A stretch of 64,000 nucleotides of DNA, from NCBI GenBank assembly GCA_015832175.1, contig WJXW01000001.1, positions 4,030,001 to 4,094,000 of the forward strand. Reading direction: 5' to 3'. Positions within the stretch are counted from its first letter, which is position 1. Every line of letters begins with the position of its first letter. Positions 1-11,720 of this stretch are shown here, piece by piece. The DNA is from Paraphaeosphaeria minitans (taxonomy: Eukaryota > Ascomycota > Dothideomycetes > Pleosporales > Didymosphaeriaceae). Below the pieces are notes generated by a model that searched no databases, was not told the origin of the DNA, and worked only from the letters and a program-made list of their open reading frames with translations. The position numbers and the translations under genes are program-made.

Positions 1-309
1 TAAAGTGTAATGAGTTAACAATTTAGTCTACTAGAATCTAAACAATAGATTAATAAACAGATTAAACACAAGTATAGAGAGCCTATCCTTGCGTTCCTAT
101 ATACTAAAGCTACTCTACTGCTTAGTGCCACTAAGTAACTAAGCACCTTACGTGACTAGCTCTGCTACTTAGTGCTGCTAAGCAACTAAGCACATTACGT
201 GACCTAATCTAAGTTGCTTGGCGTCTCTTTGTTACGTTTGTAACCCTGTCGTCGCCTCATCACACCTTCATAAGCGCCCGAGTCCCACGTTGTTATCTGG
301 TACGTAACA
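1..309 (-). repeat. Gypsy chromovirus LTR, partial at window edge
   Basis: Reverse-strand copy of the roughly 410 bp LTR seen complete at 6491, 11311, 13852, 20024, 24070 and 36267. Read on the minus strand it begins TGTTACGTACCAGATAAC at 309. About 100 bp of its other end lies outside the window. The inserted-into sequence from 310 is a Copia element, so this is either a solo LTR or the end of a Gypsy copy lying to the left. It is moderately RIP-mutated. Confidence 0.85.
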
Positions 310-3300
310 TTAATTAGGGGTTATAAGTCCTGTGCTTCCTTTCCTACTTAAGCGAATTTTTAGCTACTAGCTAGCTAAGCCTATAGCTCGCTTAGTAGTA
401 AGTACCTTAGGTTCCTAATTACTTAGCTAGCCTACTTTGCTTTTAATTACCTAAAGGTTACTTATAAGTCTAGTAGCGGTTCTTATATACTTATTTGTTT
501 TAGGAAGAATGTTAAGCGTGTCTTTATACACTTCTCCTAGATTATTTAGCTCTCCTTCTTAGAGGCTTTCTACTATTTTTAACGCTTCTATCTTTAGAAT
601 AGATTATTCCTCTAATCCTTTATAGAATAAGGACTTATTAAACCTTACGTTTTGTGTAGTAATTACCTAATTAAGCTAGGGAATCTATATTTAGTAGATA
701 TTAGAAGCTTTATAGCCTACTAGATATCTAATATAGCCCCTAGGATTCACTTTAAATCCTCTTCTATCTCGCCCAGCTGCACGCTCCTAATCTAAAGGGT
801 AAGCTTAGTAGCTATAGGCGTAGACAGCACTCTAGTTTAGATAAAAATTAGCTATCCTATATTATATTTTTACTAGTTTGAAATAACAAAAATATTGTCT
901 AAACTAAGCATCTAACATTTTATTAGGTAATTAATAGCCTAATACTAGACTAGGAATTATTTCTTAGAGCTAGCATACCGCTTATATAATCTTAGGCTAG
1001 AGATTTAATAGTAGATTTGCGCTTATTTGTATTTTAATTACTTTTGTTATAAGCTCCTAGCCTACTCTTTCTACAGCGCTATTAGGCTTATACGTATAGG
1101 GCAGTGGTCTACTAATTATTATCTCTTCCTAATTAGCTTAAAATTTGTACTAGATTTCCCTCTCTATAGAAGTGTTGCTATATTATTATCTTAGTAGATT
1201 TTTATAATTTAAAGCTTGTATTTTGTATTAATAAGAGCTAAGAAATCCTGCTATACTCTTATTATCTTAGAAAGCGTCTTTATTCTAAAATTAAAAACGT
1301 AAGGTTTCTTACTAAAATTTTCTTTAATTAGTAAGACCTAGTTTTTTCTATTTTAAGTAGTGGGCATATTAAATAGATCTTAAGATAATAAGTAAAATAG
1401 CCTAGGTAATTATTCTCTAGGTCTCTTAGAGATTACCTAGATTATATGTGTAGTAGTATAGTGCTCGCAATCCTTTCTTAATATTCTAGTAATCTTTACA
1501 CCTTAGGCTGTAGTTACTAGAGCTTATAAGGCTCTACTTCCTATATGCCCTACTTAAAGGTGCTAGAGGTCCTTAGAATCTAATCTCTTAATATTAACCT
1601 AGGATAATCCTTTAGTAGTCACACTTATAATAATTAGATAAGAGCAGATTAGCTTATATTATAGGAAAGTAAGGTTATACTTATATCTTAGGTCTACTAA
1701 AATAACGCTTTGTTCTAGGCTTCTAATCCTAAAAATGTAATCTAAACTAAGGTACTAAATCTTTGCTTTCTTTAAAAGAGCTTCTAATATAATATTTATA
1801 TAAAAGCCTTCTACTACTCTTACTCCTTAGAGCAGCAGATCTTCTATAAATCTCTTATTTTTCCTATATAAAGCGTTCTTAATTAGTCTATTACTAATTC
1901 CTAAAATTAGGAGGCTTTGTGTACCTACCTCTACACTTTTATTTAATAATTAAAACGTCTTAGGAATAAGTCTTTTATAATTATTAACTAGGTGAACTAC
2001 TATAGCACTGTCTAGTATTGTATATTCTAACAGAGGATAAGTGTTAGAATATAGAGTAGAGTAGACACCTAATACTCTATTATCTATAGGTAGATTAAAT
2101 AGGTTTAGTAAAGCAGCAGTAATACTACTAGAATACTTAATAGTCTTAGTAGAGGATTGTTTCTTATTCTATTCTACCTTTATAATCGCATTACAAAGGT
2201 TTAACCACTTAGGCTACTTAAGTTAATTAAGAATTTCTAATTTTTCTTTATTAGTGAGATTAAATAATAATGTTCTATCCTAGGGTAATCTAGCTATCGC
2301 GGTTTAAAGTCTTTAGCACTTTATTAGTTTCTACCTATAAGTATAGGACTTATAGGGACAGTTTAGTTGTTTCTTTGTCTAATTAGATAAACTAGAACTA
2401 TTAGAGTTAGTAAATTGTTTTGATAATCTATTAAAAGTGGCAAATACCCCACTTATTTTATTAGAACTAGATTAGATTAAATACTTCTAGATAAGCGCTG
2501 AAAATACCTTCCCTAGATTATCTAGTGTAATCTAATTCTGTCCTAGCGTCTTATCCTAGATTAGCTGTTAGTTTATTAATTAGGCCTAATCTAGTGCTAT
2601 ACGCGCAGCAATTATATCTAGGAAATCTTAGGTAGTAAGTAGTCTACTAATTTTGCTAATTAAGTAGGTCTTTACTTTTTAATAGAGGAGCTACTACTCT
2701 TTAAACTAGGTCTTAGAACTTTATTTTACCTACTTAGCCTTTTTAAGATAAGTGTAGTACAAAGCTTAAATATTATTCTGTATAGCTCCTTTATTTAGTG
2801 CGAGATCTTCCTTTAAGAGTTAAATTAGAAACTAAAGCGTAGTTTAGCGTGTATTAACTAGAGTAATTATGGCAGGAGCAAGTAGATTAGGCGATACTAT
2901 AGCGTTTACCTAAGTCTAGAAATTCTATATCTTAGTATAGTCTACTTACTAGTCTAAAACTGCTGCTCTGTATTCTGCTATTTATAAAGGAAAGCTCTCC
3001 TTATCTATTTTATACTTAGTAAGCTCTGCTTTGTATAATTAAATACTCGCTATAGAGGCTGTATCCGCAATTAGTAATAGTTTCTATAGGAGCGAAAGTT
3101 ATTCTAGCTTTATGTAATTAATTGCTAGAGCGTTAATCGCCTCTAGGTTAATTTAGTTCTAGATTCTTTTTGAGTTTACTTAGAATTAAAGCTAGACAAA
3201 CTAGTAGGGCTAGCTAGCGCGATTAACGAGCTGTACTTCTACTATTTTAATAATTTTTATAATTAGAAATAGGGGGTTGTATTATAGAGAGGTTCTAAAT

Positions 3301-3378
3301 AGAGTGTTATATAATAATTTAAGTGTTACTAAGTAGGCAGGGAGAATTGTCTTACGTTCTAAGCGCTAGGCTTATAAC
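310..3378 (-). pseudogene. Copia-2 internal region (RIP-degraded gag-pol), minus strand
   Basis: Minus-strand copy of the Copia element that is in plus orientation at 8545-11310 and 24480 onward; the match is base-for-base over long runs, for example 1290-1480 against 10460-10640. The minus-strand order is 5' LTR (3379-3573), gag region, protease, integrase, then the start of the region before reverse transcriptase, where the Gypsy LTR at 309 interrupts it. No open frame survives. The many TAG and TAA codons fall where the plus copy often differs by a single C-to-T or G-to-A change. Confidence 0.85.
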
Positions 3379-3573
3379 TGTTATAGTAAAAAGGGCTTAA
3401 ACTATTATAGGATATTTAGGAACAGAGTTGTAAAGAATACAAATAGCTGATTATAGGAAAGGATGCCGAAAGGGCAGACTATATACAAAAGAAACGAGCC
3501 TCTTGGTAAGAATCCTGTGATCTGAATCAGTGGATCCAGAAAGAATCACGGAAGTGAGTGTTTTACTTCAACA
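3379..3573 (-). repeat. Copia-2 5' LTR
   Basis: 195 bp LTR in minus orientation, starting TGTT and ending AACA. It matches the LTRs at 8350, 31739 and 37718. The adjoining internal sequence (3361-3378, minus strand) repeats the candidate primer-binding site also found at 8545. The right flank is Gypsy-B1 sequence. Confidence 0.9.
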
Positions 3574-5458
3574 GCCTCCTATAGATAGTAGGCTAGAGGG
3601 GGAGCTACTAGATGCAGTTAAAAGAGTAAAATATATACACAGTGTACACACATTACTTATAGAGTACCTATACTTAGCATAAAAGTATTAGAGCTAGTAC
3701 TATAATAAGAAGCATAAGTAAGAGTTATTTTAGAGAGGTGACTTAGTCCTACTTAGTATAAAAAATATATATATACTTTAATAACTAAATAAGAAGCTAT
3801 TAGAAAAATTTATTAGGCCCTTCTAAGTGCAGGACGTAGTTAGAATATAGGTATACTACCTACTCCTCTTACTACACTATTATATTTATAACGTATTTTA
3901 TATTTCTCTTCTTAAATAATAGAAACTAAGGCTAGGAGTAGAAGATATTAACACTTAGCTACTAGAGGTTACACCTAAAGGAGGAGAAGCCTAGAAAGTA
4001 GAAGAAATCCTAGCTAAGTAAATAAGAAAGGGGTAAAAGTAATACTTACTCTACTAGAAAAGCTATAATAAGACTTAGGACACCTAGGTTCTAGAGTTAG
4101 AATTTAAAAATATAAATAATATAGTCTAAACCTTTAAAGGGAAAAGAGCTGCGTATATAAAAAAGAGGTAAAGAATATAATAAGAGTATATAGAATATAA
4201 ATATAATATATATTATTACAAAGCACTATAGCTTAGGGAGCACTTATAGCTTATTAAGAGTATTTACTTAAGGCCTATAGGCTAGCTTCTAAGAAGTAAT
4301 CTAACTAAACTATATACTACTTACGCCTTTACTACTTATTATTCTTATTATTTTTACTATTTTTACTATTCTTATCTACTACACTTTTAGTAGTAACCTT
4401 CTCTCTACTCTCTTTATTACTATTATCTAAGTCGCCTTTATTACAGTAAGGAGTAGACACTAGATTAATCTAAGATAAGTTATTAGTATACATTTTAAGT
4501 ATAGGAAAAGTGCAAACTTACTATCTACTATATAAAGGGAATAACTACTTTAAGAGTATTAGTAATCTAACGCTACTTTATTAGGATTAAGCCTAGATAC
4601 TAAGGGCTAGTAATAGGTACCTAGGTTACTACACCTATAGGTGTACTAATATAAGCTATAATATGCTAGTAGTTAGCTAGCTCTAAGTTAAATTACTTTT
4701 AGTATTAAGCTAGCTTTAGGCCTACTACCTTTATACGCTTATCTGTCTTACGCTACCCACCTAGGGTCTCTATAACTATAATATAGTAGTAGTTATAAAG
4801 GGCGTATAGGCAATTAAGGCGCCTATTTATTACCTTTAGCACCTATAGGTATTAGCTAAAGCGTATATATAACACTTAACTCTAGATATACTAAGTTACA
4901 CCCTTTATAATTACTTTTAATATAATAGTTATAGCGCTTATTATTATTTTTAGTATAGTTTTTAAGAAGCTTAACTAAGTTCTATGTATAGTATATATAA
5001 GTTATAAGCACTATATTATAGTCTACGCGCTTAGTATCTCCGCTAAACACAAAAGCGGCAGTATTATAGAGATTAGACTTTTTAATATATTTAGGTACTA
5101 GGTAGTACAGCATCTTAAGTAATTAAAAGGTTTATTTAAAAATTAAGCGCTCTATCTGCGCTAAGAATAGGTTATACGTGTGTTATATAGGTAAAGAGTA
5201 TATAAAGACTAAAATAATATTAACACTATATAGCCTTATTACTTTATATTATAAAAGGCTACAGTAAACAGAAGGCGTAGGAGCCTTATAATAAATAATA
5301 CGTATAATATATTTACAACGTACGCTATTTACTTACAACGCGCTACTATTACGTATATAATACACACCCCTATAGACACTCTTTTCCTTTCCTATAAACT
5401 GAGGTTTTTATTAAGGCTATAGTATACTGTAGAGGACTACAGCTAAAAGGGGAGGTTC
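3574..5458 (+). pseudogene. Gypsy-B1 3' part: integrase C-terminus, chromodomain and 3' UTR (RIP-degraded)
   Basis: Two landmarks place this as the 3' end of a chromodomain Gypsy element. At about 3810-3915 the degenerate translation matches the conserved integrase C-terminal stretch that ends in an 'HNVFHVSLL'-like motif. At about 4018-4100 it matches a chromodomain core (Y-L-x-x-W-K-x-Y with the W codons turned into TAG). The following roughly 1.3 kb is AT-rich 3' untranslated sequence. A purine tract (AAAAGGGGAGG, 5445-5455) precedes the 3' LTR and fixes the orientation as plus. The 5' part is cut off by Copia-2 and lies left of the window. Confidence 0.75.
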
Positions 5459-5674
5459 TGTAATAGGTAGATTATAATATTATTATAGTGTTATAGTATC
5501 TAGCGCTAAGGCCTTATAGAGGGTCTATGCGCTAAGTGAGCTAGCTATGCAAAACCTACGCTGCGCGTTAACTTAACACAAGACAAGTATTATTCTATTA
5601 ATATTACTAGAGTCATCCTTTCACTATCCTTCCTGGTGTGAAGCAAGTACTATTGCCTATAACTAGACCTCACA
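5459..5674 (+). repeat. Gypsy-B1 3' LTR
   Basis: 216 bp LTR starting TGTAATAGG and ending CTCACA, preceded by a polypurine tract. The same family occurs in minus orientation at 38593-38808 and 40031-40245. The right flank (GTAATAATTAG) is continuous Copia 3' sequence, matching the uninterrupted version near 28024. The insertion point in Copia-0 is therefore exact. Confidence 0.88.
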
Positions 5675-6305
5675 GTAATAATTAGAAGAAGAGAACCTAC
5701 TATAAGGTAGTAGGATTTAAAGGCTTAAACTAGTAGGCTTAAATTAGATAGGAAGTTAAAGCGTTAAAAGTAAAGGATTAAAGAGAGAAGATTAAGCGCT
5801 AGCAAAGGGCTTATATACTCTACTGCCTATCTAATTATTAAGCGCTGAATGCGCTTCTTCCTTACTACTTATTTCTTTTACTACTGCTCCTTCCTAATTA
5901 AAACGCGCCTACCTATTGTACTTACTGGCTAGTAAGAGCGGGGAAATTACCTTATAGTTAATAGGAAGTAAGCGAAAAGAGTAGTAAAATAAAAGCGTTT
6001 ACGCTGTAGGCCTTTGTGCTACGCTTATAAGCTCCTAACTTACTAGAGGAAGAAATTCTAGACACAATTTATAATAGAATTTGTAATTTAAAAGATAAAC
6101 AGCGATTGTTTTGCTATTATAATGAATAAGGGGTAATAGAATTACTGTTCTTAAGATAAGGAGATTTAGAAGAATAATTCTTAATAGTTTTTTAATTTTT
6201 TAACAGCCTTTAGATAGTTTTTTAAAGATCTTTAGAAAGGATTTAGATAATTAAAGATTACTTCTTAGGATAGGTGATCTGCTTTAAGCAATTACCTAGG
6301 GGGTG
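5675..6305 (+). pseudogene. Copia-0 3' internal region
   Basis: Matches the 3' noncoding region of Copia-1 (28024-28310 and 31392-31738) and ends in a purine-rich stretch before the Copia 3' LTR. Gypsy-B1 interrupts it upstream; the rest of Copia-0 is outside the window. I see no coding motif here. Confidence 0.8.
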
Positions 6306-6490
6306 TGTTAAAGTAAAAATACTTACTTTTATAATTCTTTCTAGATCTACTAATTTATATTACAGGATTCTTGCTAAGAGGCTTATTTCTTTTGTATACA
6401 GTCTGCCCTTTTGGTATCTTTTCCTACAATTAGCTATTTGTATTCTTTATAACTCTGCTCCTGAATATCCTATAATAGTTCGAGCCCTTT
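6306..6490 (+). repeat. Copia-0 3' LTR, left part (split by Gypsy-A)
   Basis: First 185 bp of the 195 bp Copia LTR. The last bases continue at 36684-36694, after Gypsy-A. The CCTTT at 6486-6490 is duplicated at 36679-36683, which is the target-site duplication of Gypsy-A. A 77-codon open frame at 6274-6507 runs across this LTR and is accidental. Confidence 0.9.
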
Positions 6491-6902
6491 TGTTACGTAC
6501 CAGATAACAACGTGGGACTCGGGCGCTTATAAAGGTGTGATGAAGCGACGATAAGGTTATAAATGTAATAAAGAGACGCCAAGTAACTTAGATTAGGTTA
6601 TGTAATGTGCTTAGTTACTTAGCGGCACTAAGTAGTAGAGCAGGTTATGTGAAGTGCTTAGTTACTTAGTAGCACTAAGTAGCGGAGCAGCCTTAGTATA
6701 TAGGAACGCAAGGATAGGCTCTCTATACTTATGTTTAATCTATTTATTAATCTATTATTTAGATTCTAGTAGACTAAATTGTTAACTTGTTACACTTTGT
6801 TAAAATACTAATATATTAATAAGACCTTTTACCTTCTATAAGTACTCCTGCCTAAGAACTAACCTTAATTCTTTAGGACTAGCTACCCTCTTAGATTTAA
6901 CG
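6491..6902 (+). repeat. Gypsy-A 5' LTR
   Basis: 412 bp, TGTTACG...TTTAACG. It holds two direct copies of a roughly 47 bp unit (about 6597-6690), each containing CTTAGT and ACTAAG arms that could fold back. The internal sequence after it (TCTTAAACACCC) does not begin with TGG, so it is not an ordinary tRNA 3'-end primer site. Confidence 0.92.
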
Positions 6903-8349
6903 TCTTAAACACCCTTAATATAAGTACTTTATAAACTCCTACCTCTTTTACAACTTTAGGTGCCGCTAAGATTACTCTTATAAAGGATAGTAGTAAGGTA
7001 TATAAACCTAATCTCTACTTTAGCAAACAATCTTAAACTAACGTCTAGATTCTTTAGTTAGACCTTTACTTCTTTAACTTAGATAAACCCCTTAAAAATA
7101 AAAAAAGGTTATTTTCGCAGTAATATAGATGTAAGGAGATATAGGATTATAGATCTATCTTTACCTTAAAAAGTACCTAAGAATAGACCACAATAATAAT
7201 AACAACAATTACGTAAATAAGCACGCTAATATAGTTAATATTATTAAGGATTATAATAACTTTAAGAAATACCTTAGACAACTCTTTAGAATTGCTAATA
7301 AAGACTCTATTATAAAAGTAAAGATTTAGACTATAACTTAGAAATAATTAGTAGTTAAGTATATAACTAAGTTTTGCAGATACGCTATGTAACTTAACTA
7401 GGACAATAAATTTCTTTAGGATATATATAAACAAAGACTTAAATAGAAACTACGTAAGAAACTCCTATATAGTAGTGCACAAATTACTAACTTTAAAGAA
7501 CTATATAAAGAAACTATTAGAATTAACAGAGAATAGTTTTTATTGTAATAGGAGCTTTACTAAAACCCTGAAGTAATAAGCTTTAGATAACTAGTAAAAG
7601 TAGTTTATAAAAACCTTATTAGAATTGTCTAAAAATAACAGCTAAGGAACTACTAGAGATGCGAACTAATAGAAGATATCTAGTTTAACTATATAGGTAA
7701 AAGAAAAGGAGGAAAGATAGGCCCTAAGTAGCCTAATAAACGCGTCTCTAATAGAAGTTAATAACTAATAACTAAGACCTATAAATGCTTTATATGTGGC
7801 AAACTAGGCTACATAGCCAGGAACTATAAATTAAAGAATAAAGTCTATTAAACTAAGTTAAATATACTAACTATTAAGGACTAAGAACCTAATAAGGAAT
7901 AAGAAGTTATTATAACGCTATTTAGTTACTAACGCGTCACACTAGAATAAAGTAAGTAATTAGATTTACCTAACTTATAATTATATAAAGATTTAGAAGA
8001 CAACTCTAATGTATACTATAATATAGAAGACGTAGAAGAGATACTAAGATCTCCTACTCCTTACCTATAAAGTAGGCGGGAAGAAGACAACCCTATGTTA
8101 CCTAAGTATAAACTAAATGTTTAGGACTATATAGAACCCTACTAGGCACTAAAAGGAATGCAACCCTACAAAAACAAGAAGTTAGACTACGTACTAAAGT
8201 ACTACCTAGACTACTAAAATCCTACACACTAATTCTGTATATGGATGCATTGCGAAGAACTAATATATACATAATATAAGGCGGAAAAAGAGGAGAATAA
8301 GAAATAACCTAGAAAGAAACTGCGCTGTAGATAAATATGGATAGACTAC
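6903..8349 (+). pseudogene. Gypsy-A gag (RIP-degraded)
   Basis: The landmark is a CCHC zinc knuckle at 7786-7827. The visible reading is C-F-I-C-G-K-L-G-Y-I-A-R-N-Y, so the two cysteines are kept while the His reads Tyr (CAC to TAC) and the last Cys reads Tyr (TGY to TAT). In Gypsy-C the same motif keeps the last Cys but loses the first two, so the ancestral C-x2-C-x4-H-x4-C can be inferred from the two copies. Copia-1 enters at 8349, downstream of gag, with ACTAC (8345-8349) duplicated at 31934. Confidence 0.85.
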
Positions 8350-8544
8350 TGTTAAAGTAAAACACTCACTTCCGTGATTCTTTCTAGATCCACTAATTTA
8401 TATCACAGGATTCTTGCTAAGAGGCTTATTTCTTTTGTATATAGTCTGCCCTTTCAGCATCCTTTCCTACAATTAGCTATTTATATTCTTTATAACTCTG
8501 CTCCTAAATATCTTATAATAGTTTAAGCCCTTTTTACTATAATA
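8350..8544 (+). repeat. Copia-1 5' LTR
   Basis: 195 bp, begins TGTTAAAGTAAAAC and ends in a RIP-altered AATA. It is followed directly by GTTATAAGCCTAGCGCTT (8545-8562), a candidate primer-binding site that resembles the complement of an initiator tRNA-Met anticodon arm. Confidence 0.9.
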
Positions 8545-11310
8545 GTTATAAGCCTAGCGCTTGGAACGTAGGATAATTCTCCTTACCTACTTAGTAACGC
8601 TTAAACTATTATATAACACTCTATTTAGAACCTCTCTACGATATAACCCCTCTATTTCTAATTACAAAAATTATTAAAATAGCAGAAGTATAACTTATTA
8701 ATCGCGCTAGCTAGCCCTACTAGTTTGTCTAGCTTTAATTCTAAGTAAACTTAAAAGGAATCTAGAACTAAATTAACCTAAAAGTAATTAACACTCTAGT
8801 AATTAATTATATAAAGCTAGAATAACCTTTACTCTTATAGAAACTATTACTAATTGCGGATATAGCCTCTATAGCAAGTATTTAATTATACAAAGCAGAG
8901 CTTACTAAGTATAAAATAGATAAGGAGAGCTTTCCTTTATAAATAGCAGAATACAGAGTAGCAGTTTTAGACTAGTAAGTAGACTATACTAAGATATAGA
9001 ATCTCTAGACTTAGGGAAATACTATAGTATTACCTAATCTGCTTGCTCCTGCTATAATTACTCTAGTTAATATACGCTATACTACGCTTTAGTCTCTAAT
9101 TTAACTCTTAAAGGAAGATCTTGCACTAAATAAAGAAGCTATATAGAATAATATTTAAGCTTTATACTACGCTTATCTTAAGAAGGCTAAGTAGGCAAGA
9201 CAAAGTCCTAAGACCTAGTTTAAAAAGTGGCAGCTCCTCTATTAAAAAGCAAAGACCTACTTAATTAGCGAAATTAGTAGACTGCTTACTACCTAAGATT
9301 TCCTAAATATAATTACTGCGCGTATAGCACTAGATTAGGCCTAATTAATAAACTAACAGCTAATCTAGAATAAGACGCTAGGACAGAATTAGATTACGCT
9401 AGATAATCTAGGGAAGGTATTTTTAGCGCTTATCTAAGAGTATTTAATCTAATCTAGTTCTAATAAAATAAGTAGGGTATTCGCCACTTTTAATAGATTA
9501 TTAAGATAATCTACTAACTCTAATAGTTCTAGTTTGTTTAATTAGACAAAAAAACAACTAAACTGTCCCTATAAGCCTTATACTTATAGGTGGAAACTAA
9601 TAGAGTGCTAAAGACTTTAACCCACGATAGCTAGATCACCCTAGGATAGAATATTATTATTTAATCTTACTAATAAAGAAAAATTAGAGATTCTTAATTA
9701 ACTTAAGTAGCCTAAGTAGTTAAACCTTTGTAATGCGATTACAAAGTTAGAATAGAATAAGAAACAATCCCCCACTAAAACTATTAAGTATTCTAGTAGT
9801 ATTACTGCTGCTCTACTAAACCTATTTAATCTGCCTATAGATAATAGAGCATTAGGTGTCTACTCTACTCTATATTCTAACACTTATCCTCTGTTAGAAT
9901 GTATAATACTAGATAGTGCTGTAGTAGTTCACCTAGTTAACAATCGCAAAAGACTTATTCCTAGGACGTTTTAATTATTAAATAAGAGTATAGAGGCAGG
10001 TACACAAAGCCTCCTAATCTTAGGAATTAGTAATAAACTAATTAAGAACGCTTTGTATAGGAAAAATAAAAGATTTATAGAAGATCTACTACTCTAAGGA
10101 GTAAAAGTAGTAGAAGGCTTTTATATAAATATTATATTAGAAGCTCTTTTAAAAAAAGCAAAAATTTAGTATCTTAGTTTAGATTACACTCTTAGGATTA
10201 AAAGCCTAGAATAAAGTGTTATTTTAGTAGACCTAAAATATAAGTATAACTTTACTTTCCTATAATATAAGCTAATCCGCTCTTATCTAATTGTTATAAG
10301 TGTGACTACTAAAAGATTATCCTAGGTTAATATTAAAAAATTAGATTTTAAGGACCTCTAGCACCTTTAAGTAGGGTATACAGGAAGTAGAGCCCTATAA
10401 GCTCTAGTAACTACAGCCTAAGGTGTAAAGATCACTAGAATATTAAGAAAGGATTGCGAGCACTATACTACTACACATATAACCTAGGTAATCTCTAAGA
10501 GACCTAGAGAATAATTACCTAGGCTATTTTACTTATTATCTTAAGATCTATTTAATATGCCCACTACTTAAAATAGAAAAAACTAGGTCTTACTAATTAA
10601 AGAAAATTTTAGTAAGAAACCTTACGTTTTTAATTTTAGAACAAAGACGCTTTCTAAGATAATAAGAGTATAGCAGGATTTCTTAGCTCTTATTAATACA
10701 AAATACAAGCTTTAAATTATAAAAATCTACTAAGATAATAATATAGCAACACTTCTATAGAGAGGGAAATCTAGTACAAATTTTAAGCTAATTAGGAAGA
10801 GATAATAATTAGTAGACCACTGCCCTATACGTATAAGCCTAATAGCGCTGTAGAAAGAGTAGGCTAGGAGCTTATAACAAAAGTAATTAAAATACAAATA
10901 AGCGCAAATCTACTATTAAATCTCTAGCCTAAGATTATATAAGCAGTATACTAGCTCTAAGGAATAATTCCTAGCCTAGTATTAGGCTATTAATTACCTA
11001 ATAAAACGTTAGATGCTTAGTTTAGACAATATTTTTATTATTTTAAACTAGTAAAAACATAATATAGGATAGCTAATCTTTATTTAAACTAGAGTGCTGT
11101 CTACACCTATAGCTACTAAGCTTACCCTTTAGATTAGGAGCGTATAGCTAGGCGAGACAGAAGAGGATTTAAAGTGAATCCTAGGGGCTATATTAGATAC
11201 CTAGTAGGCTATAAAGCTTCTAATATCTACTAAATATAGATTCTTTAGCTTAATTAGGTAATTACTACACAAAATGTAAGGTTTAATAAGTCCTTATTCT
11301 ATAAAGAATT
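8545..11310 (+). pseudogene. Copia-1 gag, protease and integrase part (RIP-degraded)
   Basis: The protease is recognised at about 9905-9950: an L-D-S-A-x-V-V-H-L-V-x-N reading, the Copia-type aspartic protease signature with the expected Gly changed. The pre-integrase zinc domain follows at about 10360-10490 (degenerate L-W-H-L, then C-E-H), and the integrase core runs on to about 11300. Gypsy-C interrupts at 11310; the host sequence resumes at 24480. A weak Cys-rich stretch near 9550-9600 may be the gag zinc knuckle, but I am not sure of it. Confidence 0.8.
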
Positions 11311-11720
11311 TGTTACGTACCAGATAACAATGTGGGACTTAGGCGCTTATAATGGTGTAATGGAACAGCGACAGGGTTACAAATGTAATAAAGAGACGCC
11401 AAGTAACTTAGATTAGGTCACGTAATGTGCTTAGTTACTTAGTGGCACTAAGTAGTAGAGTAGGTTACGTAATGTGCTTAGTTGCTTAGCAACACTAAGT
11501 ATTAGAGTAGCCCTATTATATAGGAATATAAGGATAGACTTCTATACTTGTGTTTAATCTGTTTATTAATCTATTATTTAGATTCTAGTAGACTAAATTG
11601 TTAACTTGTTACACTTTGTAAAATACTATTATATTAATAAGACCTTCTACTTTCTATAAGTACTCCTGCCTAAGAACTAACCTTAATTCTTTAGGACTAG
11701 CTACCCTCTTAGATTTAATA
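11311..11720 (+). repeat. Gypsy-C 5' LTR
   Basis: 410 bp, TGTTACGTACC...GATTTAATA; the final CA has become TA. Followed by the same TCTTAAA leader as in Gypsy-A. Confidence 0.92.

Noticed and set aside
6274..6507. 77-codon open frame in the AT-rich block
   Set aside because: It spans the Copia-0 LTR and the Gypsy-A LTR start; no similar frame is kept in other copies of these LTRs.
6597..6690. CRISPR-like repeat-spacer pattern in LTRs
   Set aside because: Only two units, inside a retrotransposon LTR of a eukaryote.
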